Assembly: GCA_031408575.1 (NCBI GenBank)
Contig: JANNWS010000190.1
Span: forward strand, 3,664 to 67,663
DNA from: Aliitabrizicola sp031408575
Lineage (GTDB): Bacteria > Pseudomonadota > Alphaproteobacteria > Rhodobacterales > Rhodobacteraceae
DNA: 64,000 nt
Direction of reading: 5' to 3'
In this document: positions 25,658 to 33,080 of the stretch, in pieces
How the letters are laid out: the number at the start of each line of letters is the position of its first letter
Position numbering within the stretch: the first letter of the stretch is position 1
The notes under the pieces: model-generated
What the model was told of the DNA's origin: nothing
The model's input: the letters and a program-made list of their open reading frames with translations, nothing else
The model's database searches: none
Program-made: the position numbers and the translations under genes

Positions 25658-26011
25658 TTAGTTCTGGCCCTGCGCTTCCATCAGCGCGCGCAGCAGCTTT
25701 TCTTCCGACATGTCGTCAGACATCGGGCGGTCAACTTCGCTGCCCATAAGAAGGGCCATCTGGTCTTCTTCGGGTTCATCCACCTCGATCTGGGTCTGGT
25801 GGCTTTCGATCATCCGCTCGCGCAGCGCATCGGCGCCTTGTGTCTCATCGGCGATCTCGCGCAGCGACACGACCGGGTTCTTGTCGTTGTCGCGGTCGAT
25901 CGTGATCGGCGACCCTGCCTGAATCTCGCGCGCCCGGTGGGCGGCGAGCATCACCAGTTCGAACCGGTTCGGAACCTTGTCAACGCAATCTTCGACCGTC
26001 ACGCGGGCCAT
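25658..26011 (-). CDS. rpoZ: RNA polymerase omega subunit
   Basis: A 117-aa omega subunit, starting MARVTVEDCVDKVPNRFELVMLAAHRAREI, which is the diagnostic N-terminus, followed by DNDKNPVVSLREIADE and an acidic C-terminal tail. It helps assemble the beta' subunit and forms part of the ppGpp site in proteobacterial polymerase, which fits its linkage to rsh. The frame is open to 26077; ATG 26011 is the conserved start. An 84-nt gap separates it from folK. Confidence 0.96.
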   Translation of the reverse strand: MARVTVEDCVDKVPNRFELVMLAAHRAREIQAGSPITIDRDNDKNPVVSLREIADETQGADALRERMIESHQTQIEVDEPEEDQMALLMGSEVDRPMSDDMSEEKLLRALMEAQGQN

Positions 26012-26095
26012 GGGGTACTCCAATTCGGATCGGGGACACGAAGCGTTCTCTGTAAGGGGGCGCAACACCCTTGACAAGCCCGGAATCCGGCCTGT

Positions 26096-26674
26096 TCAAA
26101 GTGGCGTCACGGCAGCGCGGTCGGCATCCGGAAGGGCGGCCAGCATCTGGGCCACCGTCTTGCCAAGTACGGGGTGCTGCCAGTCGGGGGCCACATCGGC
26201 CAGCGGCGCCAACACGAAAGCACGGTCCTGCAGGCGGGGATGGGGCAGCACAAGGCGATCAGGCGCGGCACTGGCCTGCAACGCGGGATCAAGGTTGCGC
26301 CAGGCGTTCCACGTCTCGGGATCGGGCAGCACGGTGTCGCCCCAGGCGATCAGATCAAGGTCGAGCGTCCGCATCCCCCAGCGTCGCTTGCGTTCGCGCC
26401 CGTGGCTCAGTTCGACGGCAAGAAGTTCTGCCAGAATGGTGTCTGGGGGCATATCGGCCGGGGTGTGCAGGAGGGCCGCAGCATTTACATAGTCAGGACC
26501 GGCACCGGCCGGAAAGCAGGGTGTCGCGAAAAAACGGCTGATCATTATAGCAAGCAAACCCCGAGAGCAAAGGTCATCAAGCGCGCGCAACAGCGTTGCC
26601 GCCGGAAGGTTTTGCCCATTCGGCAGATTTGCGCCCAAGGCGATCAGTGTTTTCTTTTCTGTGGGGTCAACCAA
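26096..26674 (-). CDS. folK: 2-amino-4-hydroxy-6-hydroxymethyldihydropteridine pyrophosphokinase
   Basis: A 192-aa HPPK of folate synthesis. Motifs include TLIALGANLPNG, SRFFATPCFPAGAGPDYVNAA and RRWGMRTLDLDLIAWGD, with the metal-binding DLD residues, then LPHPRLQDRAFVLAPL. The start is TTG 26674; no ATG lies near the conserved N-terminus and the ribosome site is weak. It is divergent from the NYN protein gene across an AT-rich 142-nt gap. Confidence 0.93.
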   Translation of the reverse strand: MVDPTEKKTLIALGANLPNGQNLPAATLLRALDDLCSRGLLAIMISRFFATPCFPAGAGPDYVNAAALLHTPADMPPDTILAELLAVELSHGRERKRRWGMRTLDLDLIAWGDTVLPDPETWNAWRNLDPALQASAAPDRLVLPHPRLQDRAFVLAPLADVAPDWQHPVLGKTVAQMLAALPDADRAAVTPL

Positions 26675-26816
26675 TGGTAATCTTTCGTATAGTCAGGCTT
26701 GTCGTACTCCATATCTTGCACGATATACAAAAGTCTACGTCGTCGTATTTTCAGTCGCAGAAATTGTTATTTGTTAGAAATTTCGATTGCGTACCGGATA
26801 TTTGAGGGGAACTGAC
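26675..26816. promoter_or_regulatory. AT-rich folK/NYN intergenic region with inverted repeat
   Basis: This 142-nt gap is much richer in A/T than its surroundings. It holds an inverted repeat GAAATT (26760-26765) and AATTTC (26779-26784) with a 13-nt spacer, about 33 nt before the NYN start. GAGGGGA at 26804-26810 is the NYN ribosome site. I could not settle on one -35/-10 pair (TTGTCG at 26699 and TATACA at 26724 are 19 nt apart). Confidence 0.4.
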
Positions 26817-27395
26817 ATGTTTTATAAAGATGATCGGCTGGCGCTGTTCATCGATGGGTCTAACCTTTACGCAGCCGCAAAGGCGCTCGGGTTCGATATC
26901 GACTACAAGCTGCTCCGTCAGGAGTTCATGCGCCGCGGCAAGCTGCTGCGTGCTTTTTACTATACGGCATTGCTGGAGAATGACGAATATTCGCCGATCC
27001 GCCCGCTGGTGGACTGGCTGCACTACAACGGCTTTACCATGGTTACCAAGCCGGCCAAGGAATACACTGACAGCCAGGGTCGCCGTAAGGTGAAGGGCAA
27101 CATGGACATCGAGTTGGCCGTTGACGCGATGGAACTTGCATCGCGTGTCGACCATATCGTGCTGTTTTCCGGCGATGGCGACTTTCGCCCGCTGGTCGAA
27201 AGTCTGCAACGCCAGGGCGTTCGCGTGTCTGTCGTATCGACCATCCGCAGCCAGCCGCCGATGATCGCCGACGAGTTGCGGCGTCAGGCCGACAATTTCA
27301 TCGAGTTGGACGAGTTGCGCGAAGTGATCGGCCGTCCGCCGCGCGAACCGCGGCCGGTGACCGAACGCGAAGAAATCTCGGTCGACGTGAAGTAA
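26817..27395 (+). CDS. NYN domain (LabA/DUF88-type) protein
   Basis: A 192-aa PIN-like NYN protein. Acidic metal-site motifs are clear: LALFIDGSNLYAAAKALG, KGNMDIELAVDAMELA and IVLFSGDGDFRPLVESLQ, followed by GVRVSVVSTI. NYN domains are predicted or shown to be metal-dependent RNases in several systems; the substrate here is unknown. ATG 26817 has GAGGGGA 7 nt upstream; an upstream start at 26787 is less likely. The gene is monocistronic, ending at the terminator at 27403-27424. Confidence 0.88.
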   Translation: MFYKDDRLALFIDGSNLYAAAKALGFDIDYKLLRQEFMRRGKLLRAFYYTALLENDEYSPIRPLVDWLHYNGFTMVTKPAKEYTDSQGRRKVKGNMDIELAVDAMELASRVDHIVLFSGDGDFRPLVESLQRQGVRVSVVSTIRSQPPMIADELRRQADNFIELDELREVIGRPPREPRPVTEREEISVDVK

Positions 27396-27402
27396 ATCGA
27401 CA

Positions 27403-27424
27403 AGGCGGCGCAGGCCGCCTTTTT
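27403..27424 (+). terminator. intrinsic terminator after NYN gene
   Basis: A 7-bp perfect stem, AGGCGGC (27403-27409) with GCCGCCT (27414-27420), a GCAG loop, followed directly by TTTT. It lies 8 nt after the stop of the NYN gene and separates it from ispH. Confidence 0.88.
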
Positions 27425-27510
27425 CGTCCGCCCCCCGCCTTTGTAAGCCTTGGGGATGGACGAAGATGCCGCTTGGCCCTACGTCTTGGTCAAAGTGTTC
27501 CGAGGCCCGG

Positions 27511-28461
27511 ATGACAAAGCCCCCCCTGACCCTACTTCTTGCCGCCCCGCGCGGGTTCTGCGCCGGCGTCGACCGCGCGATAAAGATCGTCGAAATGGCG
27601 ATCGAGAAATGGGGCGCGCCAGTTTATGTGCGCCACGAGATCGTCCACAACAAGTTCGTCGTCGACGGGCTGCGCGATCTTGGTGCGGTGTTCGTCGAAG
27701 AGCTTGACGATATTCCCGCCGACCGGCCGGTGATCTTTTCGGCGCATGGCGTACCAAAAGCGGTTCCCGCCGAGGCGGCACGGCGAGAAATGGTGTTTGT
27801 CGATGCGACCTGCCCCCTCGTCAGCAAGGTGCATATCGAGGCCGAGCGGCATCATGACGCTGGCTTGCAGATGGTGATGATCGGCCATGACGGGCATCCT
27901 GAAACCATCGGCACGATGGGGCAGTTGCCCCCCGGCTGCGTACTGTTGGTGGAAACGGCCGAAGATGTGGCGGGGTTGGATGTGCATGATCCGGCGCGGC
28001 TGGCCTACATCACCCAGACCACGTTAAGCGTTGATGACACGGCAGGCATCGTGGCCGCCCTTCAGGCGCGGTTTCCCGCCATTGTCGGGCCGCACAAGGA
28101 AGACATCTGTTATGCCACCACCAACCGGCAGGCGGCGGTCAAGGCGATTGCCCCGCGGATCGACGCGCTTCTGGTGATCGGTGCGCCGAATTCGTCGAAC
28201 TCGCGGCGGCTTGTCGAAGTCGGGCGGGCGGCGGGTTGCGCCTATGCTCAACTGGTGCAGCGCGCCTCCGACATCGACTGGCGCGCGCTGGACGGTATTC
28301 GCGTGGTGGGTGTGACGGCAGGGGCAAGCGCGCCCGAAGTTCTGGTGAACGAGGTGCTGGACGCCTTTCGCGCGCGGTTTGACACTGTGGTGGAACTGGT
28401 CGAGACAGCGGTCGAGACGGTGGAATTCAAGGTTCCCCGCGTGCTGCGCGAACCGGCATGA
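27511..28461 (+). CDS. ispH: 4-hydroxy-3-methylbut-2-enyl diphosphate reductase
   Basis: A 316-aa IspH, the last enzyme of the MEP pathway, producing IPP and DMAPP. The three cluster cysteines are in PRGFCAGVDRAIKIVE, VDATCPLVSKVH and EDICYATTNRQ; the substrate motif IGAPNSSNSRRLVEV and VTAGASAPEVLVNEV are also present. The frame is open from 27466; ATG 27511 gives the family N-terminus MTKPPLTLLLAAPRG. It overlaps the DUF3429 start by 4 nt. IspE (52555) is a second MEP-pathway gene in the window. Confidence 0.96.
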   Translation: MTKPPLTLLLAAPRGFCAGVDRAIKIVEMAIEKWGAPVYVRHEIVHNKFVVDGLRDLGAVFVEELDDIPADRPVIFSAHGVPKAVPAEAARREMVFVDATCPLVSKVHIEAERHHDAGLQMVMIGHDGHPETIGTMGQLPPGCVLLVETAEDVAGLDVHDPARLAYITQTTLSVDDTAGIVAALQARFPAIVGPHKEDICYATTNRQAAVKAIAPRIDALLVIGAPNSSNSRRLVEVGRAAGCAYAQLVQRASDIDWRALDGIRVVGVTAGASAPEVLVNEVLDAFRARFDTVVELVETAVETVEFKVPRVLREPA

Positions 28462-28910
28462 TGCGAGTTCCGCGCGCGGCGCTGTACCTTGGGCTGGCAG
28501 GTCTGATCCCGTTTGTGTGGGGCGCGTTAAGCGAGATCAGCCCCGGTCTGAACGACTGGGGTATCGACCGGCTGGGACCGCGCTTCGTTGGCCCCTATGT
28601 GTCGTTGTCATATGGTACGGTGATCCTCGCGTTTATGTCTGGTGTGCTGTGGGGGTTTGCCACCAAGGCCAACGGGCAGGTCGCCGCGAGTGGCTATGGC
28701 CTGTCGGTGATCCCCGCGCTGTGGGCGTTCTTGCTGGTGGGTGGCGGGCCGGTGTCGGCAGCGATCTATCTGGCAGCCGGGTTTGTCGGGCTGCTGGGGC
28801 TGGACTGGTTGTTCTGGCGGCAAGGCTTGGCCCCGGCGTGGTGGATGCGACTGCGGGTCTTGCTGACCTGTATCGTGCTGGTGTGTCTGGCGGTTCCGAT
28901 TTTCGGTTAG
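28458..28910 (+). CDS. DUF3429 membrane protein
   Basis: A 150-aa protein with about five hydrophobic segments. ALYLGLAGLIPFVWGAL at the N-terminus and YGTVILAFMSGVLWGFA in the centre match DUF3429. Start ATG 28458 overlaps the ispH stop (ATGA); ATG 28461 is an equally good alternative. Function is unknown. It is part of a plus-strand run ispH-DUF3429-rnhA-TRIC. Confidence 0.82.
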   Translation: MMRVPRAALYLGLAGLIPFVWGALSEISPGLNDWGIDRLGPRFVGPYVSLSYGTVILAFMSGVLWGFATKANGQVAASGYGLSVIPALWAFLLVGGGPVSAAIYLAAGFVGLLGLDWLFWRQGLAPAWWMRLRVLLTCIVLVCLAVPIFG

Positions 28911-29007
28911 CGTGCAAAGCCCCGCAGACCCGGCGACGGCAAAAGCTGCGTGCGGACAGAATATGAGGTCGGGTCGCTGCGCGCGCCCGACTGTGGTGGG
29001 AGACCTG

Positions 29008-29475
29008 ATGCCAGAGCTTTTTGCCTATACCGACGGTGCCTGTTCGGGCAACCCCGGCCCCGGCGGCTGGGGGGTGCTGATGCTGGCGCGCGACGAGGGC
29101 GCAGTGGTGAAGGAACGCACGCTGTCAGGCGGCGAGGCGATGACCACAAACAACCGGATGGAGTTGATGGCGGCCATCGCGGCGCTTGAGGCGCTGGCGC
29201 GGCCTTCGGAAATCACGGTGGTGACCGATTCGGCCTATGTGAAGAACGGCATCACCGAATGGATGGCCGGATGGAAGCGCAAGGGATGGCGCACGACCGG
29301 AGGGCCGCCGGTGAAAAATGTCGATTTGTGGCAACGGCTGGATGTGGCGCAGGCACGTCACCGCGTGGACTGGCGCTGGATCAAGGGCCATGCCGGACAT
29401 GTCGAGAACGAGCGCGCAGACGAATTGGCGCGCGCAGGAATGGCCCCATACAAGCCGGGGCGGGCTAGTGCATGA
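29008..29475 (+). CDS. rnhA: ribonuclease HI
   Basis: A 155-aa RNase H1 that removes RNA from RNA-DNA hybrids. The catalytic carboxylates are in AYTDGACSGNPGPGGWG, TTNNRMELMAAIAALE, VVTDSAYVKNGITEW and HVENERADELAR. The frame is open from 28912, but ATG 29008, after GGGAGACCTG, gives the family start (MPELFAYTDG). It overlaps the next gene by 4 nt. Confidence 0.96.
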   Translation: MPELFAYTDGACSGNPGPGGWGVLMLARDEGAVVKERTLSGGEAMTTNNRMELMAAIAALEALARPSEITVVTDSAYVKNGITEWMAGWKRKGWRTTGGPPVKNVDLWQRLDVAQARHRVDWRWIKGHAGHVENERADELARAGMAPYKPGRASA

Positions 29476-30149
29476 TGGCGCCCGCCGCCGATCTGGCGCT
29501 CGAGGTGCTGAGTGGTGACACGCTGACCGACGCGCTGGACTATGCGTCGGTCGTGGTTTTTGCGCTGACCGGGGCGCTGGTGGCAAGCCGGTCGCAACTG
29601 GATATCGTGGGGTTCATCTTTATCGCCTGCCTGACCGCCGTCGGGGGGGGTACGATCCGCGATCTGCTGCTGGACCGGCAGGTGTTCTGGGTCGCCGCGC
29701 CGGCGCTGCTGGCGGCAGCGGCTTTGGCGGCGGTGCTGGTGTTTTTCACAGCGCATCTGTTGGAAAGCCGCTATCGCACTCTTTTGTGGCTGGATGCCTG
29801 TGCGCTGGCGGTCGCGGTGCCTGCCGGTGTGGGCGTGGCGCAGCACCTTGGCTTCGACTGGCCCGTCGTGCTGGTTTCGGGGATCATTACCGGGTGCATG
29901 GGCGGGCTGATGCGCGATGTGGTGTGCAACGAGGTGCCGCTGGTGCTGAAACAGGGCAAACTTTACGCCACCGCGGCGTTTGCCGGGGCGGTTGTTGCGG
30001 TCGGGGTTGGTCTGGTGGGACCGACCGACGCGGCCCTACTGGCCTGCGGGGCCGCGACGTTCGTGCTGCGGGCAGGCAGCCTTTGGTTTGGCTGGCGACT
30101 GCCGGTCTACCGCGCCCGCCCGCCCCGCCCGGACTCACCAAAGCGTTAG
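29472..30149 (+). CDS. trimeric intracellular cation channel (UPF0126) family protein
   Basis: A 225-aa membrane protein with seven or so TM segments and two repeats of the UPF0126/TRIC fold, each with a GG-x-RD turn: TAVGGGTIRDLLL in the first half and CMGGLMRDVVCNEVPLVL in the second. Prokaryotic TRIC proteins form K+-permeable trimers; a cation-channel role is inferred from the family. ATG 29472 overlaps the rnhA stop; ATG 29475 is also possible. Confidence 0.87.
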   Translation: MMAPAADLALEVLSGDTLTDALDYASVVVFALTGALVASRSQLDIVGFIFIACLTAVGGGTIRDLLLDRQVFWVAAPALLAAAALAAVLVFFTAHLLESRYRTLLWLDACALAVAVPAGVGVAQHLGFDWPVVLVSGIITGCMGGLMRDVVCNEVPLVLKQGKLYATAAFAGAVVAVGVGLVGPTDAALLACGAATFVLRAGSLWFGWRLPVYRARPPRPDSPKR

Positions 30150-30169
30150 GGCGAAGGGCTTTTCTTTTG

Positions 30170-30188
30170 ACGAACATTCGTTTATAAT
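30170..30188 (+). promoter_or_regulatory. candidate operator and -10 element of the TetR gene
   Basis: ACGAACATTCGT at 30170-30181 has 5-bp inverted arms around CA. It abuts a consensus -10 TATAAT at 30183-30188. The TetR ATG begins only 7 nt after the -10 and no ribosome site precedes it, so the transcript would be leaderless. A TTGACG at 30167 is only 10 nt from the -10 and so is not its -35. Confidence 0.5.
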
Positions 30189-30194
30189 TACACC

Positions 30195-30716
30195 ATGGGC
30201 CGTTCAAGAACCATTCCGGACACCGAAATCTTTGCTGCCATCCGCCAGCTTCTGGCGCAGGGCGGCGAAAAGGCTGTGGCATTTTCAACCGTGGCTCGGG
30301 CGACCGGACTTGCGGCACCGACGCTGGTGCAACGCTATGGATCGCGCGACGCGATGTTGCGGGCCGCGCTGATGGCAGCCTGGGATGCGCTGGACGAGGC
30401 GACGGCGCTTGCCGCGGCGGCGGCACCGCTTTCAGCCAAGGGTGCGGCGCAATTCCTGAAGGCGCTGTCAGGCGATCCGCCCGACACTGCGGACCTGACA
30501 CTGCTTGGGGCGGACTTCCGCGATCCGGGCTTGCGCCAGCGTGCCTTGCTTTGGCGCGAGGCAGTCGAGACGGGCCTGACGGTGCGGCTTGGCGGCGGAG
30601 CAAAAGGGCGCGAGGCGGCAACGATCCTGTTTGCGGCGTGGCAAGGGCAGTCACTCTGGGCGCTGGCAGGAGGGCGCAGCTTCAAGATCAAGGATGCCGT
30701 AAAGCGGCTGGGCTGA
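30195..30716 (+). CDS. TetR family transcriptional regulator
   Basis: A 173-aa regulator. The N-terminal helix-turn-helix is recognisable: TEIFAAIRQLLAQGGEKAVAFSTVARATGLAAPTLVQRYGSRDAMLRAAL, with the usual LVQRYGSR recognition helix end. The C-terminal ligand domain is short and Ala-rich and gives no effector clue. It probably represses itself through the palindrome just upstream. It is convergent with the GlsB-type gene and follows the TRIC gene by 45 nt, so it might act on that operon. Confidence 0.85.
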   Translation: MGRSRTIPDTEIFAAIRQLLAQGGEKAVAFSTVARATGLAAPTLVQRYGSRDAMLRAALMAAWDALDEATALAAAAAPLSAKGAAQFLKALSGDPPDTADLTLLGADFRDPGLRQRALLWREAVETGLTVRLGGGAKGREAATILFAAWQGQSLWALAGGRSFKIKDAVKRLG

Positions 30717-30742
30717 ACGGCGGCGTCTATGCTGCACACGGT

Positions 30743-30979
30743 TCAACGTGACACGTAGGTTTTCCACAGCCAGATCAGCAGCAGCGCCCCCAGAAGCGCG
30801 CCGACAAAACCGGCCATCCAGCCAGTGACCATGACCAAAAATCGCAGCACGAATCCGCCGATCAGCGCACCGAATACACCGATGGCAATTGTCGTCGGAA
30901 CATCGGTCTGGACCCGCATCAGGCGGGTTGCCAGAAACCCCGCCGCTGCGCCGATTATTATCAGGAAAACCAGTGGCAT
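30743..30979 (-). CDS. GlsB/YeaQ/YmgE family membrane protein
   Basis: A 78-aa protein of the transglycosylase-associated (GlsB) family with three hydrophobic segments: PLVFLIIIGAAAGFLATRLM, TTIAIGVFGALIGGFVL and a C-terminal WMAGFVGALLGALLLIWLW. The frame extends to 31204, but ATG 30979, after AAGGGGAAG, is the family start. Relatives are stress-induced membrane proteins of unknown mechanism. It is divergent from the secreted-protein gene at 31085. Confidence 0.85.
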   Translation of the reverse strand: MPLVFLIIIGAAAGFLATRLMRVQTDVPTTIAIGVFGALIGGFVLRFLVMVTGWMAGFVGALLGALLLIWLWKTYVSR

Positions 30980-31084
30980 CGTGTCGCTTCCCCTTGTTGC
31001 GCCGGCCAGCAGGCGCGCAGTCACTGCACCGTTACCTGCCCTGAGTAGATTTGCGGTGCACCGAGGCATTTCAAGGACCAGATC

Positions 31085-31708
31085 ATGCGCCTGACGGCCC
31101 TTCTTTTTCTGCTCGCCACTCCGGTTTTTGCCGCTGACGAGACAATAACTCAAGGCAATACACTTGCAACAGCCCCGATCGAGTGGCTGGGAGAGACGCC
31201 GCATTTCGTGGCGATGGGCCAGATCGGCGGGCGGGCCGTGGATATCCAGTATCTTGACATCGCCTCAGCGGAGGGCGTGGCCGAGTTCGCCGGCAAACGC
31301 GAATATCTGCCGGTCGAGGGCGGGACTTGGCGCTATGGCGATTTCGAAGTGGCGCTGAAAGCCGTGATCGGTGGCGTCGAGAAATCGCTGGAGATGGAGT
31401 TCGAGAACCACGATTTCACCGAACACGCTCTACCTGCCAACTTTTTCTTGCAGGGCGAGGAATTCCCCAAGGGCCTGCTGTCGAATCTGGAGGCCGCGCT
31501 GGAGTGGGAGACGCCTGAAAGCACTGTGAATGACGAGATTGCAGGTTGGACCGGCACGCTGACGCTGACCACCGACACCGGCACCAAAGATGACAAGGGC
31601 TTGGTCCCCGATGGCATGATCGGCGGGTTCGTCACCGCCACCCGCGACGCAGACATGTTGATCCTGTCGTTCACGGTACCGGTGGTCGAATATGAACTGG
31701 ACGATTAA
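31085..31708 (+). CDS. secreted protein of unknown function upstream of phytase
   Basis: A 207-aa protein with a clear signal peptide (MRLTALLFLLATPVFA, cleavage after AFA-type VFA). The mature part alternates polar strands and includes MGQIGGRAVDIQYLD, EMEFENHDFTEHALPANFFLQGE and TGTLTLTTDTGTKDDKG, giving an all-beta impression. I do not recognise a family. It overlaps the start of the phytase gene by 17 nt, so the two are probably cotranscribed and both periplasmic. Confidence 0.75.
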   Translation: MRLTALLFLLATPVFAADETITQGNTLATAPIEWLGETPHFVAMGQIGGRAVDIQYLDIASAEGVAEFAGKREYLPVEGGTWRYGDFEVALKAVIGGVEKSLEMEFENHDFTEHALPANFFLQGEEFPKGLLSNLEAALEWETPESTVNDEIAGWTGTLTLTTDTGTKDDKGLVPDGMIGGFVTATRDADMLILSFTVPVVEYELDD

Positions 31709-32723
31709 GACGCTGGCTCTGTGCCTGCTGGCGGTCCCCGCGTCGGCAGAGCCTTTGGCGATCAAGGTGACCGCGGCGGCGGAAACCGTTGGCACCTCGG
31801 GCGATGCGGATGATCCGGCGATCTGGGTGAACCCGACCGATCCGGCGAAAAGTCTGGTGCTGGGCGCGGACAAGACGGCGGGGCTTTACGCCTATGACCT
31901 GGCCGGCGCCGAGGTGGCTTTTCTGCCCGACGGGCGGCTGAACAATATCGACCTGCGCCCCTTCATGCTGGGCGGTGAGGCGGTGACGCTGGTGGGCGGG
32001 TCGCGCCGTGATGACGGGGCGATGGTGTTCTTTGTCATCGGGGCTGATGGTACGATCCGGCAGGCAGCCCCCTTTGCCCACCCGGCCGCCTCGCCCGAGG
32101 TGCCTGACACGACCTACATCTACGGCTTTGCGATGGCACAGGATGCGGGGGGCACCTATGCGCTGGTGAACTTCAAGTCGGGCCATGTGCTGCAATGGCG
32201 GATCGAAGATGCGGGTGGTCAACTGGCGCTGACACTGGTGCGCCACTGGCAGGTGGCGACGCAGCCCGAGGGCATGGTTGCGGATGACCGGGCCGGCCAC
32301 ATCTATGTTGGCGAAGAAGATGCCGGGATCTGGCGCTACGCTTTGTCTCCCGAGGCTGCACCCGACGCGTTTTCGGTGGACGAGATCCCGTCGGACTGTC
32401 TGCCGAAAGATGATGTTGAAGGGCTGGCGATTTATAACGGGGCTGATGCGCGCTATCTGGTGGCCTCGGCGCAGGGCATCTATCGCGCGGCGCTTTATGA
32501 GCTGGACGGCGAAGCGAAACCTGCTTGTGCGGCATTGGTGGAAGTTGCCGCCGGCGTGGTCGACGGCGTGACCGAAACGGACGGACTGGAAGTTGTGTCA
32601 CAGCCGCTGGGGGACGCCTTTCCGCAGGGAATGCTAGTGATGATGGATGATCAGAACGCGGGTTTCACCACAAATTTCAAACTGATCGGCTGGGATGGGA
32701 TTGCTGCGGGGTTGGCGCGTTAG
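31692..32723 (+). CDS. beta-propeller phytase
   Basis: A 343-aa secreted phytase with signal peptide (LALCLLAVPASA). Propeller and calcium-site motifs are GDADDPAIWVNPTDP, LVLGADKTAGLYAYDL, NNIDLRP, TQPEGMVADDRAGHIYVGEEDAGIWRY, DDVEGLAIYNG and TETDGLEVV. Such enzymes hydrolyse inositol hexakisphosphate to release phosphate in the periplasm or outside. It follows, and overlaps by 17 nt, a secreted protein of unknown function. No Pho box was found by eye. Confidence 0.92.
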   Translation: MNWTIKTLALCLLAVPASAEPLAIKVTAAAETVGTSGDADDPAIWVNPTDPAKSLVLGADKTAGLYAYDLAGAEVAFLPDGRLNNIDLRPFMLGGEAVTLVGGSRRDDGAMVFFVIGADGTIRQAAPFAHPAASPEVPDTTYIYGFAMAQDAGGTYALVNFKSGHVLQWRIEDAGGQLALTLVRHWQVATQPEGMVADDRAGHIYVGEEDAGIWRYALSPEAAPDAFSVDEIPSDCLPKDDVEGLAIYNGADARYLVASAQGIYRAALYELDGEAKPACAALVEVAAGVVDGVTETDGLEVVSQPLGDAFPQGMLVMMDDQNAGFTTNFKLIGWDGIAAGLAR

Positions 32724-33080
32724 GGGGGTGGAGCCGTCTACCATGTGCTTTCTACCCGCGGCACATGATACCAGGTTTTCCCGTCTCGCCCAAAGCAAGA
32801 CGGGGCGGACCTGCCTGCCCGAGGCAAGCGCGTTCGCACCTACCCAGTCCGGCGCGTCCCAGCGTTTTTCTCGCTGAACCGTCCCATCGGCGCTGCGGCT
32901 TGCGCCTTCACGCTGGAAGTCTATCGCGTGCTGCCACTGGTACCCCGCCGGTCTTCCCATTGGCGCTGCGCTTGCAGCATCGGGTTCTGGTGAGAGGGAA
33001 CAAAACTTGGGGATAAGAGTCTTTACGAACAAACGTTCGGTTTGGCAGTACGCCGCTTTGCCAAAGTGGCAGACCCCGCC
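32724..33080. other. gene-free region between phytase and fmt
   Basis: This 357-nt stretch has no ORF I would accept. It contains a hairpin with arms CCCGTCT and AGACGGG (about 32778-32802); an imperfect direct repeat of a block starting CCCATCGGCGCTGCG and CCCATTGGCGCTGCG about 70 nt apart (near 32882 and 32957); and CGAAC-AAAC-GTTCG at about 33026-33039, resembling the palindrome upstream of the TetR gene. It may be a non-coding RNA, a long 3' region, or a decayed gene. Confidence 0.4.

Noticed and set aside
32634..33032. 132-codon minus-strand ORF across the phytase end and the following gap
   Set aside because: It overlaps the phytase 3' end, no ribosome site is visible, and the translation has no hydrophobic core or motif; the gap is described as non-coding instead.
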